From NCBI GenBank assembly GCA_009193035.1, contig SWDT01000151.1, forward strand, positions 124,001 through 188,000: 64,000 nucleotides of DNA, read 5' to 3'. The notes under the pieces were generated by a model. The model saw nothing but the letters and a program-made list of their open reading frames with translations. It searched no databases and was not told the origin of the DNA. A program made the translations under genes and the position numbers. Origin of the DNA: Halicephalobus mephisto (Eukaryota; Nematoda; Chromadorea; Rhabditida; Panagrolaimidae). This document shows, in pieces, positions 47,641 to 58,898 of the stretch (position 1 is its first letter; every line of letters begins with the position of its first letter).

Positions 47641-50600
47641 TTTTCACAAGAAACTCGAAAATGAGTTCTTGGTCCTCAAACTTGTTTATATATGAAATCC
47701 GCAAAAGTCGTAAGATTGATAAGGACTCTTGTCTTCCGGTTCTTGTCTCGTTCTTGAAATTTCTGATAAACGGAATTTGGATCTTCCAAAACGGAACTTC
47801 CTTATCTTGTACTTTATGCTTTTAGACTATTTTGTAGGGAATCAAAAATCAATGATTAATTCAAAACAGAAAATTAATTTGCAATTTGAAAAACTTCCGT
47901 CATTTTATAATTTTCTAATATTAAAAATCATGAAAAAATTAAATCATTTCGAAGGTTTCCCAACTTCTGAAGGGCTGCAGACCGGTTGCTCCCCTTCGAC
48001 TCGCGCTGGTTTCGAGGTTATTTTTAAATTAATTTTTTTCTTACTCAACTGAGATATTAAGTTAATTTAACTGTCGAAAAATTTATAAAAATGAAAAAAA
48101 TTACATAAAGCCTGCGAAGTAGGAGGAGCAAATGCCGCTGGGGGCATCTGTCGTACAGCTTTTTTTTAATTCGTATATTGAGCAATTTCAAATACGAAAT
48201 GGCCGGTCTAGAAAAAATAAAAATGGCTTGTACGAAATTGCTCCTTTAGGATGTTTATTTTTTTAATTTTCACTAATTTCGAGTTTTTTTAAAATTATTT
48301 TTTTCTTAATTTATATGTTAATTTGATTATCAAAAAATTGATATAAAAACGAAAAATACAAATCTCACGAAATAAGGAGAGCAACTGTCGTACAATTCTT
48401 TGGAGATTTTTTGGATTTTATTTTATTGTTGTTAAAATGGAAAACAAAAGTACTGTAATAACGTTACTAGAACAATAATATATAAATGAAATTTTTATAT
48501 TTACTCTCGTGATAAAACTGAGAATCTCATTCATAAACTACAGTATTCCGTGTTCGTTGATACTCAAACTATCGCTCCAGATCCTCCTTCCTAGTCTATT
48601 TCTCTATCTCGACAGATATTAATAAAATAACTGAAAAAATCAATATAAAACGAAAAAATGGACTTTACGATGTTTGCTTTTCCTTATTTCATTTTTTTGC
48701 TTTTATATTAGTTTCTCTGTAACTAGATTACTCCCTAAGATATTGTTAAGATAAAAGTACAAATATTGTAATGCTTACTAGAAAAATAAAATATAAATAA
48801 AATTATTATGTTTTCTCTCAAACAATGCAACTGAGAGTCTCGCTCATAAACTACAGTATCCCGTGTTTCCTGATATTCAGGCTCTCGCTTCAAGTTCTCT
48901 CTAGTCTATTTTTCTGTCTCGACAAACATGATCGTCGATTTCGAAATCTTGAACAATTAGAGGCAAAACAAAATTGATTCGATCGATATCAAATCTGACT
49001 CATCTACTGCAGATTAGAATTTTTACTTTGACATATAACTTTAGTTTTATTGAATTTTATTTGTTTTGAAAGAAATTACTGCAAATTTCAAATTTTAATT
49101 ACATGTTCAAAAATATTTTTTACATGACTTTAATCTGACTATTTCTAAAGTTGAATTTTATGGTTAAATTTTCTTCATATATGGATTTTTAAATTTGAGT
49201 TTTATTTGAAAAAATTTTTTATATAAATTTTAAATTTTTAGTACTCCTCAAAAATGAGTCAGCTTTTTTCGAATATTTTTTATACGAAATTTTGATGATT
49301 TTTAGGTTTAATCTTTATGTTTAAAAAGAACTTTTTCATGTATGAATTTTTAAATTTGAGTTTTATTTGAAAAAATTTTTTATATAAAATTTTAAATTTT
49401 TGGTACTTTTCAAAAATGAGTCAGCTTTTTTCGAATATTTTCTGACTTTCATGATTTTTAAGTTTAATCTTTATTTTTAAGAATAATTTTTTTACATGTA
49501 ATTTTTTAAATTTTAATCTTTTTTAAAGTTTATTTGAAGACATTTTTTATATAAATTTTCAAATTTCCTGTATTTCTTAGACCTGAGTCATCTATTTGTA
49601 AATATTTTTTCATATATGATTGACAGTTTTCAGGTTTGAATTTTGTTTTTAAAAATACTTTTTTCCATATATGAATTTATAAATTTCGATTTTGGGAAAT
49701 TTTATGTAATTTTTAAATTTCGATTTTGGAGAATTTTAATAATTTTTAAATTTCGATTTTGGAGAATTTTAATAATTTTTAAATTTCGATTTTGGAAAAT
49801 TTTAATAATTTTAAATTTCGATTTTGGAAAATTTTATGTAATTTATAAATTTCGATTTTGGAGAATTTTATGTAATTTTTAAATTTCGATTTTGGAGAAT
49901 TTTATGTAATTTATAAATTTCGATTTTATTTGTGAATATTTCTTCCATATATGGTTTCTCAAATCGATAGCAATTTCTGGATTTAAATCATGTAGTTGCA
50001 ATTTTTCCTTTTTCCATATATGGTTTCTTAATTCTATAGTAGTTCTCAAATTCCAATTATATTTATTGTTTTCTTCTTTTCCATATATGGTTTCTTAATA
50101 TTGCAATAAATTCAAGATTTGATTTATTTCAAAATATTTTTTTCATATATGAATGTCGTTTGAATTTATAATTTTTTCTTTTTTTATATTGTTCTTCAAA
50201 TTCTGATTATATTTGTAAAGTTTTCCTTTTTTTGATGTATGATTTCTTAAATTTACAATAAATCGAAAATTTAAATTATGTATTTCGGAATTTTTTTCTT
50301 TTTTTATATGGTTCTTCAAATTTCGATTACATTTGTAAAGTTTTCTTTTTTGATATATGGTTCTTTAATTTTCGATTATATTTGTAAAGTTTTTTTTTTG
50401 ATATATGGTTCTTTAATTTTCGATTATATTTGTAAAGTTTTCTTCTTTTTATATGTGATTTCTTAAATTTACAATAAATCAAAAATTAATGTATTTCGGA
50501 ATTTTTTATATATAATTCTTTATATTTCGATTATATTTGTAATTTTTTTCTTTTTGATATATGCGGTTTTTTAAATTTATAATAAATCAATAATTTAAAT

Positions 50601-50805
50601 CATGTATTTCGGAATTTTTTTATATATAAATGTTGTTTGAATTCCGGAAAGGGCGCGTCCTGGCCTCTTTGTGGGTTTTCCTCTTCCAGTTTAACGCTCC
50701 CACATTGATTTCCACCCATTGCTGATTAAATTTTCTTTTTCTTCTCGATCAATTTTTATTTTGTAATTAAATATTGATTTCAGGTTTTTATTATTTTAAT
50801 TAATA
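47641..50805. repeat. 3.2-kb AT-rich repeat spacer
   Basis: No gene seen. 47940-48060 has a GC-richer patch (GGGCTGCAGACCGGTTGCTC). 48460-48620 and 48765-48930 are two ~75%-similar copies ~307 bp apart, each with CATAAACTACAGTATTCCGTG-like and TAGTCTATTT sequences and flanking CTCTCGCTC-type words. 49140-49640 repeats ~150-bp units containing AAAAATGAGTCAGCTTTTTT. 49690-49925 repeats TTTTTAAATTTCGATTTTGG about every 33-40 bp. 49930-50640 repeats CCATATATGGTTTCTTAAA units. A GC-richer segment just before 50740 may be promoter of the next gene. Confidence 0.65.
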
Positions 50806-53800
50806 ATGACAGATGTTGCGGGTCCTGCTTATCCGGTCCAAAACCGCCGAGATCAATTGGTGAATTTTTTCGAAAATTTTTGATATATGAAAATCGATTT
50901 TTAGGTGGAGCTGTTTCCGGAGTACGATATTGATTTGATTTTAGAATCGCTTCCGAATCATTTCTCAGTAGAAGCCGTGGCCGATTGGATTCTGATGAAC
51001 GCTATCAACGCTCCGAAAAAAAGAAGAATCCAAAAAGGAAAATCCGACAACAAATCGTCTTCAGATGAGGAAGAAATCTTCTCAGATGAAGACGAGATCG
51101 TTGAAGGCCTGGTTTTGAACAAACTACTGAAGGAACTTTACGGCAAATACGTCGTCAACGAGGGTCGTGAGCATTTGCAACGATGTGTCCGGTCTTTTCT
51201 CGGTTCTGTTTTCCCAACCGTAAGAATGGACTTCATCAACAAGGTTTACACTCACAACAGGAACGTTTGCTCAACTATGATCGGTTGCTGGTTCGTCTCA
51301 AACAAGTGTACGCAAAAATTACAAGATTGTAAGTCTAATTCAAATTTTACAAAATCTCCTACAACTTTGGAAATTTCAAAATTTAATAGGAAATTTTAGA
51401 ATATTTTGAAATTTTAGAATTTTGTAGTTTCCAGGATCTTTTAAAACATCTTTGGAGTTTTTTACAATTTTCTACAACTTTGAAAATTTTAGAATATTTC
51501 GAAATTTTAGAATTTTGTAGTTTCCAAAATCTTAAAACATCTTTGAAATTTTCTGCAACTTTCTAAAATTAACTAGAACTCTATCGAAGTTTCTGGAACT
51601 TTTTGAATTTTACGTGAAATTCTAAAATTCCTTGAAAATTTTTGGAATTATGTTAAATTTTATGAAATTTTTAAAAATTCAATGCAAATTTACATATGAA
51701 AACATTAAGTTTCTGAAATTGTTCGAAATTCTACAGAATCTTCTAGAATTTTAGTTTTCCAAAAGATCTTCCGTTTTTGAAATAACATCTAAAAATTCAA
51801 ATTCTAGAATTTCCAAAAATTAAAAACTTCCAGAATCTTCGTATTTTTAAACATCTAAAACCTCAAATTTCCGAAGTTTCTAAAAAGTTTAGGGAATTTT
51901 TCTCGAAATAATTTTACAACGTTGTACTTTTTGCTTTCGATAAGACATTGATTATTCATATGGAATTTTTTCAGTTATAAATGACCCGGCAAATATCATG
52001 TGGGTGACTACAGATCATATTCAAAACAAACGAAAACGGAAATCTCTCGATGATTACGACGATGAATTCTTTAATGGAATAGATGCAACTGGAGGAATAA
52101 CGAGGTTCAAGGAAATTATGCAAATTTTGACTAACAGATATCCTCGGATTCTCCAAGGAACAAAGTTGTTAAATGTATGTTTTTATTTAAAGTATTTTTA
52201 AACTAAAATTTCATAGAAAATTTAATTTTTTAGAATTTTATAGAAGTTTTTGGATTATTTTGAAATTTTAGAGTATTTTAGAATTCAATGTTTTTAAAAT
52301 TTATAATTGAAACTTTAGATTCCGGAAAATTTCGGGAATTTCTAATGTGATATTTTTAAATTTTTATAAAATTTTTTATTTTTTTCGAAATTTTATGGAA
52401 ATTTAGAAAATCTCGGAATTGAATGTTTTTGAAATTTGTATAAAATTAGGAATTTAAAATTTGTAAAATCTTCCAGAATCTAATGTTTTAAATTTTATTG
52501 AGATTTTAAACAAATTTGAAATTTAATGTTTTTAAAATTTTACATGAAACTAGATAATTTGGGAATTTTCAGTATTTTGGAGGTTTTTAGGATGATTTTT
52601 TCAACATTTTTAATTTGTAATTTTTAGGAAGCTTTTACACTGAAAATTGAGATTCCTGAAGGAATTGAAATGTTCGAATGTGGAGTGTGTTTTATTGAAA
52701 AAACCATAGACAAAAGAATTATGTGTGGAAATACAGAATCAGAAGTTAGACATTCGTTTTGTCGAACTTGTTTAAGAGGACATGCATCGGCTGCTGCGGA
52801 AGATATGCCACTTGCAGAAGGTGCTGTTGGATTGAAATGTATGGAATTTAAATGTATGAATGCGATTTATTATGGAAGTATTAGATCCCTTATTCCGAAA
52901 GAAATTCGTCAAAGAATTGATAATAGAATTTTGGAAGAAAATTTGGGACAATCTGGATTGAATTTGGAACGTTGTAGAAATTGTAATTATGCAGTTGAAA
53001 TGGAAGAAACAAAAGAAGAAAACAAAGTATTTGAATGTCAAAATTGTGAAAAACAATGGTGCAGATTATGTCATAGAGAATGGAATGAAGATCATTTTGG
53101 AATTAGTTGTGCTGAATTAGATGCGAAAAATAATATAGACAGAAGAAAACGAAAAATAGAAGAAAGATTGAATGAAGTGATTGTTAGAAAATGTGGAAAA
53201 TGCGGTCTTCAGATGATTAAACAAGATGGATGTAATAAAATGACATGTAGATGTGGAACTACGATGTGTTATATTTGTAAGAAACAAAATATTAATTATG
53301 AACATTTTTGTAGACATTCAAGAACGCCAGGAATTAATAATTGTGATATATGTCCGAAAAATACTTGTACTCTTTGGGAAGATGCTCAAAAAAAAGATAA
53401 TGAAGAAATAGAAAGAATTAAAAAAGAAAGTATTACTGTAGATGAAACATTTGATATTGAACGAAATGCAGCAAAAAAAATTAGATCAGATAAATTGAAA
53501 CAAGTTTTAAACAAAGTTGATGAAGGACAAAATTTTGTAAGAAATTTAAATTATATGAATCCATTATATCCTGGGATTTATCCGATGATTAATGTACAAA
53601 TAGCTAATGGACAACAGCAAAATTTTGATTTTCATCAATTAATGAATGATGGAAGAGAAGGAATGTTTCAAAATCGACAATATCAGGTTGTAAATCCACA
53701 ATTGTTTCAAAGAGAAAATAGAAATGAATTTGGAATTGATGAAAGAAATTTTAGATTTAATGGAATGAATTATAATCAATATGGATTTTTAAATAGTAAT

Positions 53801-54826
53801 AGAAATTTTGAACAAGATAGAATACAAAGGGAATTAAATAGAGTTAATCAAAATGAACGAATTAATCCAATTGTTCCACATTTTGGAATGGGGAATAATG
53901 GACCACCGCAGTTTCAAGGTGATGTAGGTGCTTGGATTGATATGATTATTGATGATAATCCTGGTAATGGAAATAGAAATCTTGGTAGAGGTGTTAATGA
54001 AAACAGAAATTTTGGAGGTGTTAATGGAAATAGAAATTTTGGTGGAAACTTTAATGGAAATAGAAATTTTGGAGGTATTAATGAAAACAGGAATCTTGGT
54101 GGTGTTAATGGAAATAGAAATTTTGGAAATCTTAATGGAAATAGAAATTTTGGTGGAAATATTATTGAAAACAGGAATCTTGGTGGAAATGGGAATCTTG
54201 ATGATTTGGAAAATGAAATAGAAATAAGTGATGATGATGATGAACTTGTTATTTTGAACGGAAATGTAAGAACACGACCGGAAAGAAATGCTATTCAACT
54301 TGCGATAGATAGATTAGGCGATGGAGCTCCGGCTTACGAATTAGTGCCTTTAGGATTGGAGAACTTTGATGCATCTTTTAAAGACCTTGTTAATGATTGT
54401 AATTCTATTGCTAATTTTATAATTAATGATTGTACACAAGCTTCTGAAGTTTTTACAAGGAATTTCCAAGTTAATCATCCAGAAAATGAAAAAGAATTTA
54501 GAATTTTTAGAGAATTTGAAAATGCTCAAATTGAATTCGCACAAATTGCTAAAAATCATAAAGCTAAGAATGAAGTGTTACTTAACAGATTACAAGAATT
54601 GAGGAATAGAAATGAAAATAACCCAAATACTCCAACTATTAACACAGTTGATAATCAAATTCAAAATCAACAAAGGGATTTGGAACGTAGAAATTCAGAT
54701 GTTGAACAACAACAAAATCCAGGACCTGAGAATCATGAAGAAATCAATTTTACTCGTATTGTACACATACAACATCAAGAACTCAGGAATCCCGGCGAAA
54801 TCCCTGCAGGTATAGAACTACTATAA
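50806..54826 (+). CDS. RBR E3 ubiquitin ligase, RNF216/TRIAD3 type
   Basis: Exons 50806-50859, 50905-51219 (possibly to 51328), 51975-52174 and 52628-54826; about 950 aa. N-terminal CUE/UBA-like segment LVELFPEYDIDLILESLPNH. The RBR region starts at about 52670: RING1 FECGVCFIEKTIDKRIMCGN with FCRTCLRGHA, IBR CRNCNYAVEM to WCRLCHREW, and RING2 VRKCGKCGLQMIKQDGCNKM then TCRCGTTMCYICKK, with the catalytic Cys in CRCG. The extension EHFCRHSRTPGINNCDICPK followed by CTLWEDAQKKDNEEIE is diagnostic of RNF216, which makes K63 chains. The C-terminal ~350 residues are Asn/Gly/Arg-rich (NGNRNFGG repeats). Splicing at 51220-51328 is unresolved (see findings). The last exon is 2.2 kb without an intron and extremely AT-rich. 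Confidence 0.9.
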
Positions 54827-55100
54827 TCCTGTGAATCCAATTGAGAATCTACTCGAGGACCACTTTCTAGTTCTCAACAACTACGCTTCATTAGCGAATA
54901 CCGAACGTCTTTTTTACTTTTCTTTTAAAAACTACGGTGTTTTAAACTCTTATATCTCAAGTATAATATCATTTGGCCTTTGAATCTTAACTCGCCATGT
55001 TATAGAATACGGATTATATGGATATAGTCAATTGTTTCCTTAAACCATTTAAAAAGAATAAAATTCTCAAGCAAAAAACTTAACTGTAAAGAAAAAAAAT
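54827..55100. other. Convergent 3' spacer
   Basis: Holds the 3' ends of the RBR ligase (plus; AATAAAATTCTC at about 55058) and the ankyrin gene (minus). Nothing else was seen. Confidence 0.5.
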
Positions 55101-56736
55101 TTAAAAACTGCCATATCGTGGTACTTCGTTATCGAATATATGACGAGTTTTCCTTCCATTACTGTGTTTGAATTTTAACTCATAAATACTTTGCTTATTT
55201 TGAGCAAGATCTAAACCACTTTTTCCATCGTTATTCATAAGATCCAAATTTCCACCATTTTCAACAAGTAATTGTAAACATGCTTCTTGAGAATCATCAA
55301 TACATGCAATTAAAGTTGGTGTCATGCCTTCGCTATCTGGAATATTTGGATTTGCTCCTAGATTTAACAATGATTTCATTGCATCTAATTGAGCATAAAA
55401 TGCGGCATAATGTAGAGCTGTATATCCTCGATTATCTACATAATTTAGAGTTAAAAATTCATCTGCAAATATATGAGCTTTTGAATTATTGTAGACTTCT
55501 GCTTGTTCATGAGCATGATCTGACAGTAATTTTATAACGTTGTCGTGACCAAATGATGCGGCTAACATTAGGGCTGTTTGACCAAAATTGTTCGTGTCCT
55601 TCAGAGAAGCACCGTAATTCAGTAATAGTTTAATTATTCTTAATCTTCCTATAGCAACGGCGTACATCAGTGGAGTCCATCCTTCTTCATTTCTTACTTC
55701 TCTCCATTCTGGATTTCTCTTGTCTTCACGAAGAATTATCGCCTGAAACACAAAATCACAATTTGAGTTAAACTTACAATTCAAAATTAAACAGGTAAAT
55801 TATCAGTAAAAGCCAACGATAGGTTAGATTTACATTTAACAAAACTAGTCAAGAAACAGCGCTTACATAGAGGATGTCTGGAAAGTTTATCAAAGGGATC
55901 CGAGTGGTTCATTCAGGTTTAGGAGGTCGAAAGTTCATTCGCAAAGACTCGAAAGTTTGCTCGCAAGCGGTTTAGAGATCGTTCAGAAAAGGTTCGATAA
56001 ACAAATCACAAACATAAACTATAAAAACTTGCAAATATTGCCTAAGGAACTGAATATGGATCTGATACCTTCAAAAATTCATAAAGTAACGGACTCAAGG
56101 GATATACTAAATAATAAAAATACTAAATCTACGGGAAATTTCCAAGGTTTTTAAAATAGAAATTTGAATAAAAACTCGACCGAAACTGGAGTATTATTGA
56201 AAAATAAACACATACCTCAAATGTAGCAGTAGCAGCAGAGTTGGCTGCAGCACAAAGGTCCATTTGCCATTCATCCACAGGAGAAAACGAGAGGTCATTC
56301 AGGTTATCAAAGACGTTCATGAATTCAGAATCCGCAGGGGCATGCCGGAACGAGAACAACGAAGACAAAAATTTCCTTTTCCTTGGTTCCGGTTTTTTGA
56401 GTTTCTTGAATCTCCGGATTTCGCTCAAGGCGTGATAGATCCTCGTAGCAGTGGCTTTACTGAACAGAAATTGCTGAAAATTACGAAATAAAAATCATAT
56501 AAAAATAAAAATGTGAAAGTTATGTAAAAATATAAATATCATATATGAAATGTCATCGAAATAATATATGGAATATGTGAAAAAAAACATACAGTAATTA
56601 GGTCTTCTTTGGTGAGTCTCGCGGCCGCTTGGTCGATGGACCACTCTTCGTATTCCATGTTGTCGTCCATCGTGATTCCTAGCACTTCCAGGAGATCACT
56701 CAACGTCCCCACTTCCGCAAGTCCTTTCGTCGACAT
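55101..56736 (-). CDS. Ankyrin-repeat protein
   Basis: Exons 56593-56736, 56216-56473 and 55101-55742; phase 0 throughout, about 347 aa. The N-terminal ~70 residues (LSDLLEVLGITMDDNMEYEE; AARLTKEDLITQFLFSKATA) look like a helical, SAM- or DEATH-like module. A basic linker (KKLKKPEPRKRK) and a Ser/Phe-rich region follow. The C-terminal half has four to five ankyrin repeats: EGWTPLMYAVAIGRLRIIKL, FGQTALMLAASFGHDNVIKL, RGYTALHYAAFYAQLDAMKS, EGMTPTLIACIDDSQEACLQ. No catalytic domain is seen. I cannot name the orthologue. The second intron (55743-56215) contains a short plus-strand open frame at 55957-56154 with no support as a gene. Confidence 0.82.
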
Positions 56737-57370
56737 CTTGACAAGAATACCCGCAACTACAGTTCAAAATTAGGAAAACAAGAAAATTGAACAGCAAAAT
56801 CACAAAGTACAACTCGCGCTTTCAGAAAGGAAAGTAAAATGATAAAAGTGGAAAAAAACAGTCCGAACAGGAAAGTCGCGATTTGTGACTCGCACTTTCT
56901 GGAAATTAATGTAAAGTGGTAAAAATGGGAACTTCCAACACGCTCCTTCTGATAAGAGAAAGCAAAACGGCAAAAATGGAAAAAAACCCTTTTTCAGATG
57001 AGAAAATCCCGAATTACAACTCGCCCTCTGAAAACAAGAATGTAAAACGACAAAAGCGGAAGAAATTCCCGTTAGAAATAGTAAAAAAGAGAAAATTGAC
57101 AATTTCAGAGTCTTCACAATAAAAATGGTAAAAAGACAAATATCTCCTTAAATGGAAAGATTGACAGTTTCAATTTGCCCCTCCAAAAAGGACCGTATAA
57201 AGGTCAAAGAGGAAAAGATGTCCATTTGAATGGTCGCGGGCAGTTCCCTGCAGCTTGCGGGTTCCTTGAGCGCTAGTTGGATCCGCTTTCGCGCCGGCAT
57301 TATGCGATTCTCCAATTTCGCGTTCGGGAAAATTTCAATTCATTTGTTTATCTGACCATGTTTCAGGTGA
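56737..57370. promoter_or_regulatory. Divergent promoter region
   Basis: Between the ankyrin gene (minus) and the coiled-coil gene (plus). 56780-57200 has four or five loosely related ~65-bp units of the form AACTCGC(A/C)CTTTCTG... with AAAATGGAAAAAA. 57235-57340 is GC-richer (GGCAGTTCCCTGCAGCTTGC). ATGTTTCAG|GTGA just before the plus-strand ATG is a likely trans-splice acceptor. Confidence 0.5.
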
Positions 57371-58888
57371 ATGAAGCGATCAACTCGAAGCCGTGGGGCT
57401 GTAACAGAGTCCGAAGGTAAATCCAACAGATTTTTTAAAATTTTATATATATTTTCAGTGACTCCAGCAAAGAAGTCCAACCAAACAGAACAACCTCCTG
57501 TCGATGACGAAATCGAATTTGAGCCCGAAGATGACGGAAGTCAAAGCGGTCAGAAGGGATACCGAAGGATTAAAATCGTGAGAGAACAACATTACGGATA
57601 CAAGCCGCGGGTTGTCCCTCCGTGGGCTTCCAGGCTTAAAAATCGATATATCGACGGGACCGAGTACTTCGTCCCAAGGCTCGAATCCGAAGTTTCCGGG
57701 GAAGAACCGAGTTACACTGCTGCTGACTTGAGTATTGTAAGTTTTTGCACCGAATTCATATATCAATTGTCAACTTGCAGAACGGCGGCCATCATGTCAT
57801 TCTGACGCACATTAAACGAGACATCAGTGAAGTTGCGGATGAACAAGTTGGAGGTGATGATTCTGGACACAAAACTACAGATGAAACTAAGCCAAAACGA
57901 GGAAGAGGGAAGAAAAGCCAAGAAGCATCTGTTTTGACGGAAGGGAACGTCCCTACAGGAGAGGAAATAGTGGAAGTCACTGAAAACGACCCTAACTCCC
58001 TCTGTAAGTTTACCCAAACGTGACCCCACATAAACTGCCCTTTCCAGACACATATGCCGTGGTTGATGGTGAGGTACAGGACACGATTGTTGTTGACGAC
58101 GATGCTCAAGGAGAACCCCCTGTTCAATATGATCTCTATCAGCAACAAGTCTATCCAGAAGATGTTACGAGTATGTATCTAGTTGGAAGTGAACTAGTGA
58201 AGCATTCTTGGGAATCCAACGAGGAAATCAGTAACTTTTTCGCCGCGAATCCCCACTTGAACTATCCAGTTGATGTGAGAGAGATCGCAATGATGGCCAA
58301 AAACGCCTCCCCCGAAATCAACTATCAACTCATCACTGGCCTTGCTGGCATGGTCAGTTGTTTGAAGAAGGAGATTTCGTCTTTGAAGTGTGAAATGTCT
58401 GGATTAAGGGAATTGGTTTCGAACAAACAGGATTTGGGCAACACAAGAAGACGATTTTCGACAATGAATGACGTCCGTCACAACTGGAAAATTCAAGCAA
58501 TGCCCCCGCTTCGAGAAGTGGACCTTGTGAGTATCGCCAGAACTATCGATTACACCAGAGGAGCCAAAAAACAGCTTTCTAACAAAGACGGAATTACGAG
58601 ATTTGTCAAAACTTGCTTGGAATTGGTAAGTGAGCTTCATGTTGACTCGATATACTGCTTTATTTTTAGCTTATCCCGGAAGAATACGCAAAATATTATA
58701 CAGTTCGTGATCGATCTCATCGGAAAAATGGACTCAAAGACATAGGTGACCATGCCAAAGAACAAATTACAGGTTGCGTTCTTGATCTTCTGGGACTTTA
58801 TGACATAGATGAACTGGATGACGAGGGGAGAGCTGATCGAGCGACGTTTACGAATATTGTGTCTCATGCTATGAGGATGGCTCTGTGA
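57371..58888 (+). CDS. Nuclear coiled-coil protein with BEN-like C-terminus
   Basis: Exons 57371-57416, 57459-57736, 57781-58003, 58048-58625 and 58670-58888; about 447 aa. The first two thirds are acidic and polar with a basic AT-hook-like patch (KPKRGRGKK). A short coiled coil follows (MVSCLKKEISSLKCEMSGL). The last ~130 residues appear folded: REVDLVSIARTIDYTRGAKK, ITRFVKTCLELLIPEEYAKY, KEQITGCVLDLLGLYDIDEL. The pattern of this end is reminiscent of BEN domains (DNA/chromatin binding), but I am not certain. The stop at 58886-58888 is ten bases from the convergent LCAT stop. An alternative splice from CT|GTGAGT to 58929 would extend it by a few residues but would run through antisense coding sequence. 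Confidence 0.72.
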
Positions 58889-58898
58889 GTTTTTATAC

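Noticed and set aside
47940..48190. GC-richer patch suspected as a tRNA or other RNA gene
   Set aside because: No tRNA boxes (GTTCGAxxC) or cloverleaf pairing could be found, and pieces recur nearby as repeat.
55957..56154. Plus-strand frame of 65 codons in the ankyrin gene intron
   Set aside because: No splice or homology support and it lies wholly inside a phase-consistent intron.
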